A DNA stretch of 46,152 nucleotides from Candolleomyces eurysporus (taxonomy: Eukaryota > Basidiomycota > Agaricomycetes > Agaricales > Psathyrellaceae), in assembly GCA_027579435.1 (NCBI GenBank), contig JANBPK010001250.1, positions 1 to 46,152 on the forward strand, in the 5' to 3' direction. Made by a program: the position numbers and the translations under genes. The notes beneath the pieces were generated by a model. That model saw only the letters and a list, made by a program, of their open reading frames with translations, did no database searches and was not told the origin of the DNA. Positions 10,331 through 20,948 of the stretch are shown piece by piece; the first letter of the stretch is position 1; each line of letters begins with the position of its first letter.

Positions 10331-12046
10331 CTATTGGAATATGATCAGGAACACAGGGCGAATGGCGTCGTTGGAGTAAACGATGGTTTCATTGAGGTCG
10401 GTCGTTCCAACCTTGCGGTCGAAGACAACCTAGCGCGACACATGCAGTGAGTAACATTTTTTGCTTGAATCTGAAGTCAAGGTAACCTACAGAGTTGAAT
10501 CCAGGAGGGCAACTCATAACCTCGTTCCAGCGGTTCACTGTCCTGACCTTTCCCAGTACGACTTTTGTCAAAATCATTGCGCCTTTCACTCCGCAGAAAC
10601 TGTAAGCTCTGTCATATAGTGTTAGCCATAGAACAGCGAGTGAACGAGAGATGGCTTACTTGTTAGAGGCCGACGACGTATAGATCCCCGCCCCAAATCT
10701 ATACCAATGAATATCATAATCAGTGAATTTACTCTCCATTCTCCATATATTCAGGAACTGGACTGACGCTCCACTACCCTTGGCGATACTAACGTTGAAG
10801 GAGGTCTTGAGGATGTTACACACCGAACAGGTCGACGACGTGCAAAGCTTCGTTGTCGATGTCCCGAGTTGGCACTGACGACCTGTTCCATGGTACCGAT
10901 AGCTTTCTGTTGGACCCACCCGCTTCCTTCAACGCCGTGTTGAGGACCAAATAAACACTCGATGAAACGGAAATGACGAACTTGTACTGGTCGTACGGCA
11001 TGAGAAACTCATTATTTTCAATGATCTTAAAGATCTTGCTGATCTTTGGAAGTGGGTTGGTCGCCCCTGCAGACCAGCTACTTTTGAACTTGTCTTCGAC
11101 TGTCACGAAAGAGGGTAAGCTGTGGAACTTCAGTACAATGCACGGAGTACCATACCCATGTCGTAGGTCGTATGAGTTTTCGGAATCTCAAGGATAAGAG
11201 GCGTCGACTTGGTCGCGATGCGTTTGCAGGTCCTCCCGCAGAGGTGATACCTCCCGTTCCTCGGTCGAGCTTTGCAAAGCAAGCAGGCGATTTTGGCCTT
11301 GTCAGCGCACGTCTGACCGCACTGATCTTTGCCTGCGACCTTCGGGCGTCTATGACAATACTAAACGGCCAAGAATCAGGAAACACGTTGACGGAAGCGA
11401 AAAGGCCGCGTCCACGTACAGTGCACAGAGTGGTGTCACTAGGACCGTCTTTGCAGAGCTTCTCAATGCAGGTAAGGCCACAGGTCACGTAGTCTCTGCA
11501 AACAGAGCGCGTTGTGCAGACCTTTAATCGACCTGGTTATAACCGACCCAAATAAACGTACTGTATATGTGCAGGAAACTTACGACGCAAAGCGGTTTAT
11601 CAGACCGAGGTGCCCGTTGTTGATGAAAGGGCGAGCGAGAAGTGTTCGCCAGATGCTGGCTCATTGCCCGCCCGGGCGTGGCACGGTTCATCCCAAGACC
11701 GGGAGATCTCTGAGCGGCGATGGTACCCGATCTACTTGGAGTGCTGCTGGAGCCCAAGGTGTTTGAGACACCCGGCGGCAACCGCGACGCACAGGTCAGT
11801 CCGCACGTAACATAGGATTTACCATTGTGATTGTATCGAGGCTTGGATTTGCATACCTGGCGAGAAATTCTATGAGACAAAGAACACAGCGCACTGAAGC
11901 AACAACCGACTTACGACACAGAAAGTGCTTCCTCGAATTCGGAGACGATCCATATCAGAGGACAGAACATCGTCGTCGTCATTCTCCCAGTTATACTCGA
12001 CAGAGCCTTCATCATCCGAGTCCAATTCAGCGGCGTAGTAGGGCAT
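10331..12046 (-). CDS. Family 1 Cys-rich PARP-like protein, copy D
   Basis: Fourth tandem copy and the family 1 member of cassette D-E-P1. The start MPYYAAELDSDDEGSVEYN is at 12046. Exon 1 is short and joins DRLRIRGSTF directly to CVV. Cys modules follow (VCKSKPRYNH...VTCGLTC; a CTTRS module; CHRRPKVAGKDQCG; CLLCKARPRNGRY), then RVGPTESYRYHGTGRQ (His near 10890), RFGAGIYTSSASNK (Tyr near 10680), a GAMILTKVVLG strand, and DLNETIVYSND (Glu), ending VFLIIFQ. The triad is intact and no stop or frameshift was found, so this is one of the clearest functional copies. It is divergently arranged with gene E. Confidence 0.78.
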
Positions 12047-12322
12047 CTTGGTTGGCAGGACTTGAGCTCAGAGAACAAAGGCAGACACGGGGCGAGGGTG
12101 GCATTCAGGGGTGCCACATTATATACGCCGCAAACCGTGTGTGACAGTGCGCAGCTCGCCGTGATAGACGCCAGCAAGCAAACCGCTCCGAGCAGAGCTT
12201 GGTTTGCGACCAACACGAGGTGTGGTCACATTGGTCTGTTAGACTTCTCAGATTCCGTTATCTCATCATAAATAGAATCCTTTTAAACAACGACTGCTTG
12301 ACTTGGCTTACCGAGTATCATC
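12047..12322. promoter_or_regulatory. Bidirectional promoter D/E
   Basis: The 276 bp between the divergent start codons hold, on the minus strand, a TATA box (12118-12125) and GCAAACC-N16-GGTTTGC (12178-12207). On the plus strand a leader ending GAGTATCATCATGG precedes gene E. Arrangement, length and motifs recur at H/F and G/I. Confidence 0.65.
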
Positions 12323-14573
12323 ATGGTCACGGCGCAGATAGCTCCAGGGGCGCAAGGATCGAGCCCAACGGCGTCTCCCCTTCCTTCTCGTGCCCGTGGA
12401 ACGCCTGCTGCCCTAGCTGGGAACTCTGATACCTCTGCTATCACTGCAGACCGGCCATATAGACAAACCAGCGCCGCCAATGCTGGAACAACAGCACCGG
12501 TCCCTGCCTCCAACTCGTACCGCAATGGCGCTGGTAGCGCTGAAGATAATCGTACGACAGGGCATGTCGCAGCCGCAGCCGTTAACCACCCCCCGCCTCA
12601 TGTTTCAACTTCATTTCTTGGAGTCGGTCAAGGCCACGAATCGCCTTTCAGTCCTCCACGATCAAGTGATAAACGGAGAGAGCAAGACGAACCCTTGCGT
12701 TCTCAGGAAATCGAATGGTCTGACACCTCATCGGACGATGATATGCCGGAAGAATTGGACTCTGCACTCTTGGTTCCGGACATAGAGATGTCGGACTCGG
12801 ACTCGGATACCTTCGGGCTTACTTCTGGCAAAGGCAAAGGCGTTCAGAATCCTCCAGCCCCCCGCCTAACGATGAGCTACAGTGAAGCAGCAAACCACTC
12901 AGCCGGGTTGTCAACCACAGAACGCAGTTCTTACACTCTCCAGGGCTCATCTCGTACTTCTCACTACAGTTCCTGGAAGCCACAGAACACCTTCACAAGC
13001 CAGAATGGCGACAGGTACCAGCAGGAGACCTCACGAATGTGCATTGTAAGTTCACGATTATACTATGTTTCCTCGATGAGCTTCTTATGATATTGCCCAA
13101 AGATCTGCGGCATCAAGCCACGTTACTCAAAGAGCGGCAAGTCCTATCCGACCTGTGGCCTCACCTGCGCCGCTGCATTGGAACAACAGACTCGGGAGAG
13201 AGATACCAAGGGGTCGGGTCGGCATTCGAGCTCCTCGGGATTGTGTGTGGTACGCCTTTCACCCATTAAGATGACATATCGGCCTGAAGTAGAATACTTA
13301 CAGGTGTGCCATACTCGTCCCAAACATATCAGCGCCTCCACAGGACGCCCCTATCCCACATGTGGTTACAGCTGTGCTGCAAAACTCGACCCAGCTGGAA
13401 TGTGCACCGTACGTATCGACCACACGCATCGGTCGGCCCAACATTGACGACAGATCCTAGGTTTGCAAAAAGCCTTCCAAGTTTGCGAGCGGAGCAGGGA
13501 AATACTGCTCAACGACGTGCAAGGATAAGGCCAAAGCTGCGTCGGCGAATGGTATGAACTTCCCAAACTTAGGATACTCCACGACTAACTCGCCCTGATC
13601 GTGAAATCTAGCCGTCACTGTCACTTGTAACAGCTGTATCGCTTGTTGGACAAAGCCAGCACTCCGTGATCGGCCATACTGTTCTGATGACTGTCAAACG
13701 GCGATGCTTCGCTGGGCTCCAACGCTCATCGAGATGCCAAGAGGGCACTTTTTGTTTGATAAATGTGAGCATTTCGTCTCTTTATCCCGTAACACCGGGT
13801 GCTTGTAACTGAAGGTACGCGATGCATTAGATCACAAGCAGTTTCAAGTTGGATGGGATACCACGTCTACGCGCCAGGTGATCGTGCAGCATATGTATTG
13901 CTTTGCGCAACCTCCCGCTGTGTTAGATCGCTTCGAGACATACAAGTACGTTCCTCTAAAAACTTGTTTGAGGTGCCGCTCTTGATCATTCTCATTCAGA
14001 ACTGCACTTGAACGTTTACTCAATGGGAAAGGTCAATCTGAAACTGAGGGATGGGTAGCCATTACCCGCGAATGCAACGTCGGTGACTCTGGGAGCGTCA
14101 TCACATGTCCTTCACCGAGCTGCCGTTTTTGCAACATTATGCAGAACTCGTTCGTCCGACACGATTATCTACAGGGAATTCCTATAGCTTTCACTGCAGC
14201 CAAGTGAGTGCTCGATTGTTTTCTATTCACAGCTACATCGAGTGAGATTCCTCCCTCTCCCAGAGCTAGCGAGGGCCTTCGGGACGCTCGACGGGGTTCG
14301 ACTAAAGCCCTTCTCTTCGTCAAGGTCATCCACGGGCCTCAGAATCGGCTGCAAGAATGCACTGAAACACAACTTTTGGGTTCTCAACGCGCCCGCGATG
14401 ATGTAGTATGTGGATTTTGACCTCTGCTTTCGCAAACAACATTTCTGAGCTCTAATGCATGAATTGAATCGCAGGTCGCAGTCGTCTCATGGCGTCGAAC
14501 GCGAACTGAGTTGCGCGTTTACAATACCGATGCAATCCTCCCTCTGGGCCTCTTAGTCTACTCTGAGAAGTAG
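12323..14573 (+). CDS. Family 2 degenerate PARP-like protein, copy E (in-frame stop)
   Basis: Head-to-head partner of copy D. Exon 1 encodes about 240 residues of Ser/Pro-rich disordered sequence with an acidic patch (TSSDDDMPEELD). Cys modules follow: ICGIKPRY...PTCGLTC, VCHTRPK...PTCGYSC, VCKKPSKF...CSTTC and CNSCIACW...CSDDC. The transferase-like part has WVAITRECNVGD where family 1 has YHGT, so the His is gone; the GIYTSS exon is reduced to AFTAAK; the GALLL strand survives as KALLFVKVIHG; and the last exon keeps TELRVYNTDA, where the Glu aligns with the catalytic Glu. Compared with G, codon TAA at 13806-13808 interrupts the frame. A 50-nt GT...AG segment around it would be removable but would shift the frame, so E is probably inactive or unusually spliced. 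Confidence 0.65.
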
Positions 14574-15071
14574 TAAAGTCTCTATCTCGTACCTACGTAT
14601 CGATCTATTTCTCGCGTTTCAAGTAATTGGTCGTCTTCAACTGCATAGCACAATCGATGGTGCCGTATACAATTCTCTAACCCGCTTTCACCGAGACACT
14701 CTTCCTGTCACAATATCGATAACCGTGACTCTGACTCGTGTTATACTGCGGAACCTTCTAACCATTCTCGAACTTCGTTCCCGGAACATGAGGTAGTGTG
14801 GAAGGGTTTCGTTGGTCATGGGTCGTACATCGAACGCCTACAAATAGTCACTTTGACCATTTCCAGCCATCGATAATGAGATAGGCGCTTAAAGATGCGT
14901 AATCGATGAACCATCTCTTACCGGTTTAGGGCAGATAAGGTGAATGAACCAGGTTGTGTGTTACGGAAATGAATAGACGAACCAAGAATGAGGTGATGAC
15001 CCGAATACACACTGTGAGAAGGTCAATTGCGCAGGTGATTTTAGAACTCAGACCCTGTCGTCTCTTCGTCC
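14574..15071 (+). repeat. Conserved spacer between family 2 and PARG genes
   Basis: No gene. The sequence is related throughout to 32774-33296 (inverted) and to 23133-24024, and always sits between a family 2 gene and a PARG gene. Recognisable shared stretches include the region around CGTGTTATACTGCG and a GGCGCTTAAAG block. It should contain the family 2 terminator and the PARG promoter. Confidence 0.6.
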
Positions 15072-16313
15072 ATGTCTGGTGCCCTTCCTCCAGCCGCTGC
15101 ATTGATCTTAGGCGTGACTACCGTTGTAATGGTGTCGTCTTTCAACCCCGTCAGTTGGATGAAAGGGTCGTCGCCAGACAAAGGCGAATCGACTTCAAAG
15201 AAAGGTTCCTCCAAGGACACCGCTAACTCAGGCAAACAACATGGATCTCCTTCCAACAGACCTCGACGTGCTAGCTTTGGCGGTGAAGAAAAGTGGCATC
15301 GGCCAGAAAATACTCCGCGCTATGTGTTGCCGGAGACACGACGAGACCGCTACAAGAGGGTCGCGGAGCAGGCAGTCTGGAATATGGAGAAGGGCTCGTA
15401 CATGTATCGGGGAGAAGTCACGCCGTTGCATGTCAAAAACTCCATCGACGGGACCATCTTCTTCGCAGAGGAGTCGAATTTGACAGAGTGGAAGAAAAAA
15501 CCAGACATCAACACCCAGAGCACAACCGAAGCATTCTTATCCATACTCAACGTATCCACCCTGGACGCGGCGCGCATCCTCTCGAACTCTTACCGATTCC
15601 AAATTCCCGAGGGCTACGAGGGAGCACCTCCTAAAACAGGAGTGCTCAACTTTGCTTCTGCCACAAAGCCGGGAGGGGGGTTCACAAATGGAGCCGACGC
15701 ACAAGAGGAGTCGATAGCCCGCGTCTCCACGCTGTACGCATCCCTCAAGTCTCGCGAGGGTCACAAATTTTACGAAGCGCACACTCGACTGAGGACCAGC
15801 CAAGAACGATCTTACAACACGGATGGCATGATCTGGTCTCCGGGAATAGTCGTGTTCCAAAACGACGAGGGAGATGCGGTGGATCCGCACCAAATCGAGG
15901 TGGTGTCGTGTGCTGCAGTGAACGCAGGCGAGCTGCGATCGAATGAGAGCATGGGGCCAGGCCGAGCAGCAGCTCTGGAGGTGGAGATCGAGGCGGCCAT
16001 GGACGAGCGCATGGGCAGGATCCTGTATCTTTTTGAGAAGATGGGGGTCCGAAACATCGTCCTGGGCACGTTTGGGACNGGGGTGTTCAAGAACANGGTG
16101 GATGTTATTGCCCGGNTGTGGGCACGACTGCTGGTGAGACGGGACTCAAGGTTCAGGTACTCGTTTGACCGGGTTATCTTTGCGGTCACGGGCGACGAGA
16201 CTTTTGCAGAGTTCAATGGGGCGTTTTCAGTGTGGGAGAAGAAGAAGGACACTCCGAGGGCAGCGAGCGGAAGACAGAGCGGTGGGTGGACTCCGAGCCT
16301 GAATATGTCATAA
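15072..16313 (+). CDS. Microbial-type PARG (ADP-ribose hydrolase) P1
   Basis: A single open frame of 413 codons. Residues 8-24 are hydrophobic (ALILGVTTVVMVSSF), a likely membrane anchor, followed by a Ser/Lys-rich linker to about residue 70. The rest matches the bacterial/fungal PARG family (TIGR02452/DUF2263, macro-domain fold): YRGEVTPLHVKNS, LNFASATKPGGGF with the GGG-x7-QEE signature (GGGFTNGADAQEESIAR, second Glu catalytic), then VVSCAAVNAG, NIVLGTFG and FAVTGDETF. Such enzymes cleave poly(ADP-ribose) or ADP-ribose links, reversing transferase action. Ns at 16079, 16096 and 16116 are ordinary substitutions that keep frame (FGTGVF, KVDVIARLWA). It lies downstream of E on the same strand and ends only 91 bp before IMPDH. 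Confidence 0.85.
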   Translation: MSGALPPAAALILGVTTVVMVSSFNPVSWMKGSSPDKGESTSKKGSSKDTANSGKQHGSPSNRPRRASFGGEEKWHRPENTPRYVLPETRRDRYKRVAEQAVWNMEKGSYMYRGEVTPLHVKNSIDGTIFFAEESNLTEWKKKPDINTQSTTEAFLSILNVSTLDAARILSNSYRFQIPEGYEGAPPKTGVLNFASATKPGGGFTNGADAQEESIARVSTLYASLKSREGHKFYEAHTRLRTSQERSYNTDGMIWSPGIVVFQNDEGDAVDPHQIEVVSCAAVNAGELRSNESMGPGRAAALEVEIEAAMDERMGRILYLFEKMGVRNIVLGTFGXGVFKNXVDVIARXWARLLVRRDSRFRYSFDRVIFAVTGDETFAEFNGAFSVWEKKKDTPRAASGRQSGGWTPSLNMS

Positions 16314-16404
16314 TCGCCCCTATGTTTTTGTTTGTACGACCAAATACAAAGGCTATATATTCCACCCGAAATTTTATGGAGCCTCTGGCAAACACTGCCC
16401 AGGA

Positions 16405-18255
16405 ATGCCCTCAGACGGATCTACCTATCTCGACCCAAAGACCGCTCTTGAGCATCTCAAGACATACAATGAGCCCGATGGCCTCTCCGTCGAGGATCTC
16501 ATGAACGACCATCTTCATGGTGGCCTCACCTACAACGATTTCCTCCTCCTTCCCGGTCGCATCGACTTCCCTGCTTCTGATGTGGTCACAGAGAGCAAGA
16601 TTACTCGCAATGTCGTCCTCAAGACCCCCTTTATGAGCAGTCCTATGGACACAGTCACCGAGACAGAGATGGCTATCTCCATGGCTGTACGTATCCTACC
16701 CTCTCCTCGATTGGGTGGTCCCAGCTCACATCGACCATTAGCTCCTGGGTGGAATCGGCGTTATCCATCACAATCAGCCAGCCGAGGAGCAGGCTGCGAT
16801 GGTCCGAGCCGTAAAGCGACATGAAAACGGCTTCATCACTGACCCCGTCGTCCTCTCCCCTACCCATCTCGCTGAGGATGTCCTCGACGTCAAGGCTCGC
16901 CTTGGCTTCTGTGGTATTCCTATCACAGGTGTGTTTCTGCTCCTTTCCCCGTAGAAATGAAGAAAAATTCTATCAACCTTCGTTCTGCCGAGTTATAACG
17001 CGTGCATAACGCGTGGTATGCGGATAACCACTTTTACGTTTCATCGGATCTTTTCTTATTCATCCTCGTCCATTTTTACTGTTCTCTAACCCCGCTCCCC
17101 CTTCAGACAACGGTCTCCTTGGTGGAAAGCTCGTCGGTATTGTCACCGCACGCGATGTCCAATTCCGAGACCCTTCCACACCACTCTCCCAGGTCATGAC
17201 CACAGACCTCGTCACCGCTTCCCAGGGTATCACCCTTTCCGAGGCAAACAACATCCTTCGCGACTCCAAAAAGGGCAAGCTGCCTATTGTCGACTCCGAA
17301 GGTCGCCTCGTCTCCCTCCTCGCCCGCTCCGATCTCCTCAAGAACCAATCCTACCCTCTCGCCTCCAAGAACCCCGAGANGCAAGCAGCTCTATGCTGCA
17401 GCTGCCGTCGGAACCCGTCCCTCCGACCGTGACCGTCTCGCGCTCCTCGTCGAAGCCGGGCTCGACATCGTCATCCTCGACTCCTCCCAAGGCAACTCGA
17501 TCTACCAAATCGAGATGATTGAATGGATCAAGAAGACCTACCCCCAACTCGAAGTCATCGCTGGCAATGTCGTCAACCGCGAACAAGCCGCCTCTTTGAT
17601 CGCAGCTGGTGCCGACGGCCTCCGTGTCGGTATGGGCTCTGGTTCTATCTGCATCACCCAAGAAGTCATGGCTGTCGGTCGCCCCCAAGCCACTGCCGTC
17701 TACCGGGTAGCTGAATTCGCCACCAAGTTCGGCGTACCGGTCATCGCTGACGGAGGTGTCGGAAACGTCGGACACATCGTCAAAGCCCTTTCGCTCGGTG
17801 CAGGCGCGGTGATGATGGGTGGTCTCTTAGCTGGTACAGAGGAAGCTCCTGGAGAGTACTTCTACCACGAAGGCAAGCGTGTCAAGGCTTACCGTGGTAT
17901 GGGTAGTCTCGAGGCTATGGAGCAGGGCAAAGGCGCACCCTCTGCTACCAAGGGCAGGTCCAAGACCCTCGATAACGCTGCCACCTCTCGATACTTCTCA
18001 GAGAGCAGCGCTATCAAGGTGGCCCAGGGTGTTTCTGGCGACGTTCAGGACAAGGGAAGCGTCAAGGCTTTCTTGCCCTACCTCCATGTTGGTGTTCAGC
18101 ACTCGTTGCAAGACGTTGGTGTAAGAAGCGTGGCGGAGCTTCAGCAGGGTGTGAGGGAGAAGAAGGTTAGGTTCGAGTTGAGGACTGCCAGTGCCCAGGT
18201 TGAGGGTGGCGTCCATGGTCTCAACTCGTACAAGAAGCGACTCTTCTCCACATAG
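16405..18255 (+). CDS. IMD: Inosine-5'-monophosphate dehydrogenase
   Basis: Cytosolic enzyme converting IMP plus NAD+ to XMP plus NADH, the committed step of GTP synthesis. Exons are 16405-16686, 16742-16928 and 17107-18255, with introns GTACGT...TAG and GTGTGT...CAG. The N-terminal part has [13 protein letters not shown] and [13 protein letters not shown]; the CBS pair follows ([37 protein letters not shown]). The second half has [37 protein letters not shown] with the catalytic Cys, VIADGGV, and the flap [10 protein letters not shown]. It ends KKRLFST. The length of about 540 residues is normal. The N at 17380 is a surplus base: without it the frame reads [14 protein letters not shown]. No resistance-type change was recognised. 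This is a housekeeping gene embedded in the expansion. Confidence 0.96.
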
Positions 18256-19424
18256 GAANGATGTATCCTGNTTGAGTCGGGTGTCGTCAATGACCTCGTG
18301 CTTTGCTTTCGCGATCTTTCGTTTCATGTCATCAGATCATATAGCAAAGCAAATGTATTTGTAAACGATGATATAGCAGCGGAATCGCATTTGTAACNTT
18401 TACCGTGGAGCCGGGTGTTTGACGTCTGCCTATCAGGANAAACTNGAGTGCGTTATATGTAGCGGGTACGTCCAGCGGNACGCCGACCTTCAGCACTTCA
18501 TTCCCTTCATATGCGGTTCTCTAGATTCGGATATTGTTACAGCGCTATTTCATAGGAGAAAAGGAGGAGGTNAGCTCATCGCATCCTTCAGCAGCTTTTT
18601 CAAACACCTTNTGCTTCTTCGGTTTGCCAGGAGATTCCTCGAGTGCACTCAGGAAGAGGGTCAAAAAAACGGANTTAACAAAAGANAATCTCGAACGAGC
18701 TCACCTTGCTTCCGTCCTTTGCTGTGGTGTTGCTCTTGGCTTTCGAGGTATNGAGTATCTCCTTCTTAAGTTAACGAAATGCTTTGTACAAAAAGAGGAA
18801 TGCGCAGGTTGGAATTCCACCTTCGGTCCAGTCTCCTTTCTCGTCTCTTTAGCGACTCTTGGCTGATTGATATGAAATACGAGTTACATGAAACNCCACG
18901 AGAAATCGATAGTAGGACTCACCTGAGGCAAGACTTTGGAAGAAGCGGTATGGTAGNCTATCTGGGTCTTTGAAGAATCTGTTAGCCTCCGGGAATGAGA
19001 TAGTCTCGCAGCCCTGNCGNTGTCCATGAAGCGCTAACTGTTCTACTGGTTTCGATCTCAGCTCGGCTATTCGATGGGGTGTGAGGACGAGGCGAGTGCT
19101 TCTCGTTGAAAGATGGATTCATAATGCTGGGCTGTTGACGATGNGTATGGTCCGAGCTACCAGATCTCTGAAAGTACAAAGACAGCGAGTGAACATCGCC
19201 ATAAAATGGAAACTGAAAAACCTAGAATAGATTGAGTGGCCTAGAGGGAAGATTGCTTCGGNATTCCGAGCTCGTGGAAGTGAGTGGTANAGGGATGAGC
19301 GCGACCTACAGCGATTGCTCACGGCCTCGGGGCAAAAGATCAAGCGCTAAGAACGCTGATGAATAAAGAATAGTCTGGGGAAGCTGCCATATGTACAGGG
19401 TATTCCTACTCCCATAGGTTTCTA
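18256..19424. other. Gene-free stretch with relic at 19060-19330
   Basis: 18256-19060 is AT-richer, has many single Ns and holds no recognisable gene. 19060-19330 matches, inverted, the 3' flank of copy I (about 37740-38010), including a degraded family 2 last-exon relic near 19230-19320. Confidence 0.5.
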
Positions 19425-20679
19425 TCAGAAAATAATCAAAAACACAGGTCGGATAGCGTCGTTGGAGTAGACAATGGTTTCATTCAGAGAGACATTCCCA
19501 ACCTTGCGATCGAAGACGACCTATAAAGCAATAGNTTGGCGTACGTTGACTTCAAAGTTGAGNTAACGTACAGAATCATTGCCGGGAGGGCAACTCATAA
19601 CCTCGTTCCAGCCGTTGACTGTTCTGATATTTCCCAGTACGACTTTTGTCAGAAGCAGAGCACCGTTCGTTCCACAATAGCTGTAGGCTCTACCATGTGG
19701 TATTAATTCGTGAAACAGCCAAATAAGCGAGTAGAAAATTTCACTTGTTCGAGGCCGACGAGGAATAGATCCCCGCCCCGAATCTATACCGTTGGGTGTT
19801 GTCATGAGCGAATTTACTCTCCAAGTGGTAAGAAAACCTGAACTGACGCTCCGCTAGTCTTGGCGATGCTAACATTGAAGGAGGTCTTGAGAATATTGCA
19901 TACAGGGCAAGTCGACGACGTACAAAGCGTCGTTGTCGACGCCCCGAGTTGGCATTGGCGACCCGTTCCGTGGTACCGATAGCTTTCCCCTGGGCCCACC
20001 CGTCGCCTTGATAGTAGAAATAATGTCATGTCGAGAATCAAAACATCCTATGAAATGAAAGTGACGAACCTGTATTGGTCGTACGGCTTGAGGAAATGAT
20101 CATTTTCAATGATTTTAAAGATCTTTCTGATCGTCGGAAGTGGGTTGGATGCTCCTGCCGTCCAGTTGTTCTTGAATTTGCTCTCGACTGTCACGAAAGA
20201 AGGTCAGGTGTGTAACTCCAGCAAGAGCCAAGTATTGTACCCATCTCGTAAGTCGTATGATATCTCGGAATCTCAANGATAAGAGGGGTCGACTTCGTCG
20301 CGATGCGCTTGCAAGTNTTCCCGCAAAGTTGATACCTTCCGTTCTTCGGTCGAACTTTGCAAAGCAAGCAGGCGATTTTGGCCTTCTCAGCACACGTCTG
20401 GCCACATTGATCTCTGCCGTAGATCTTCGGGCGTTTATGACAGTACTGAACGGGCAAGGATTAGAGAAACACGCCGACGGAAACGACAAGGCCAGATCCA
20501 CGTACGGTGCACATGGTGGTGTCTGTAGGACCATCTTTGCAGAGCTTCTCGATGCAGGTAAGACCGCAGGTCACGTAGTCTTCACAGACGGAGCGCGTTT
20601 TGCAGACCTATAATCGAATGCTTCTTAGCACTGGAATAGACAAACGATATAGGTGTAAGAAACTTACCACGCAACGCAT
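19425..20679 (-). CDS. Family 1 PARP-like protein, copy H, N-terminally deleted
   Basis: The start codon at 20679 is followed at once by CGT TGC GTG G, the end of the usual exon 2 (LCVV). A deletion has therefore fused the promoter and ATG to the second splice donor, removing the acidic N-terminus and the first Cys module. What remains, about 290 residues, has the other Cys modules (CHKRPKIYGRDQCG, CLLCKVRPKNGRYQLCG) and the catalytic region GESYRYHGTGRQ (His near 19971), FGAGIYSSSASNK, LLLTKVVLG and SLNETIVYSND, ending VFLIIF. The triad is intact, so it might act as an unregulated short form, or be a relic. It is closest to copy I, its inverted counterpart. Ns near 20277 and 20317 blur exon 4. 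Confidence 0.65.
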
Positions 20680-20948
20680 CTTGGTAAGCAGGACTTGAGT
20701 TCTGAGAACAANGGTAGACACGGGGCGAGGGTGACATTCTCGTGCACATTATATATGCCGCAAACCGTGTGTGACAGTGTCAAGCCCACCGTGATAGACG
20801 CCAGCAAACAAACCGTTCTGAGCAGCTGAGCTTGGTTTGCAGCGAACACGAGGGGTGGTCGAGCCCTTCTTGAATTTTGTGACAGTTAACTTGTTATCAG
20901 TAATTTAAGGGAACGACATCCGGTCGACTTGACTTACCAAGTATCATC
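20680..20948. promoter_or_regulatory. Bidirectional promoter H/F
   Basis: 269 bp between divergent starts. The minus strand carries a TATA box (20748-20757) and CAAACC-N19-GGTTTG (20809-20839, spacer three bases longer than usual). The plus strand ends CTTACCAAGTATCATCATGG before F, as before G. Confidence 0.6.

Noticed and set aside
12323..14573. Family 2 as an unrelated zinc-finger transcription factor
   Set aside because: The exon order, CNIM...SF block, ALLF-VIHG strand and TELRVYNTDA end align with the family 1 catalytic region, so common descent with the PARP-like family is the better reading.
16405..18255. IMPDH as a self-resistance gene of a mycophenolate-type cluster
   Set aside because: No biosynthetic genes nearby and no recognised resistance change; it reads as the ordinary enzyme.
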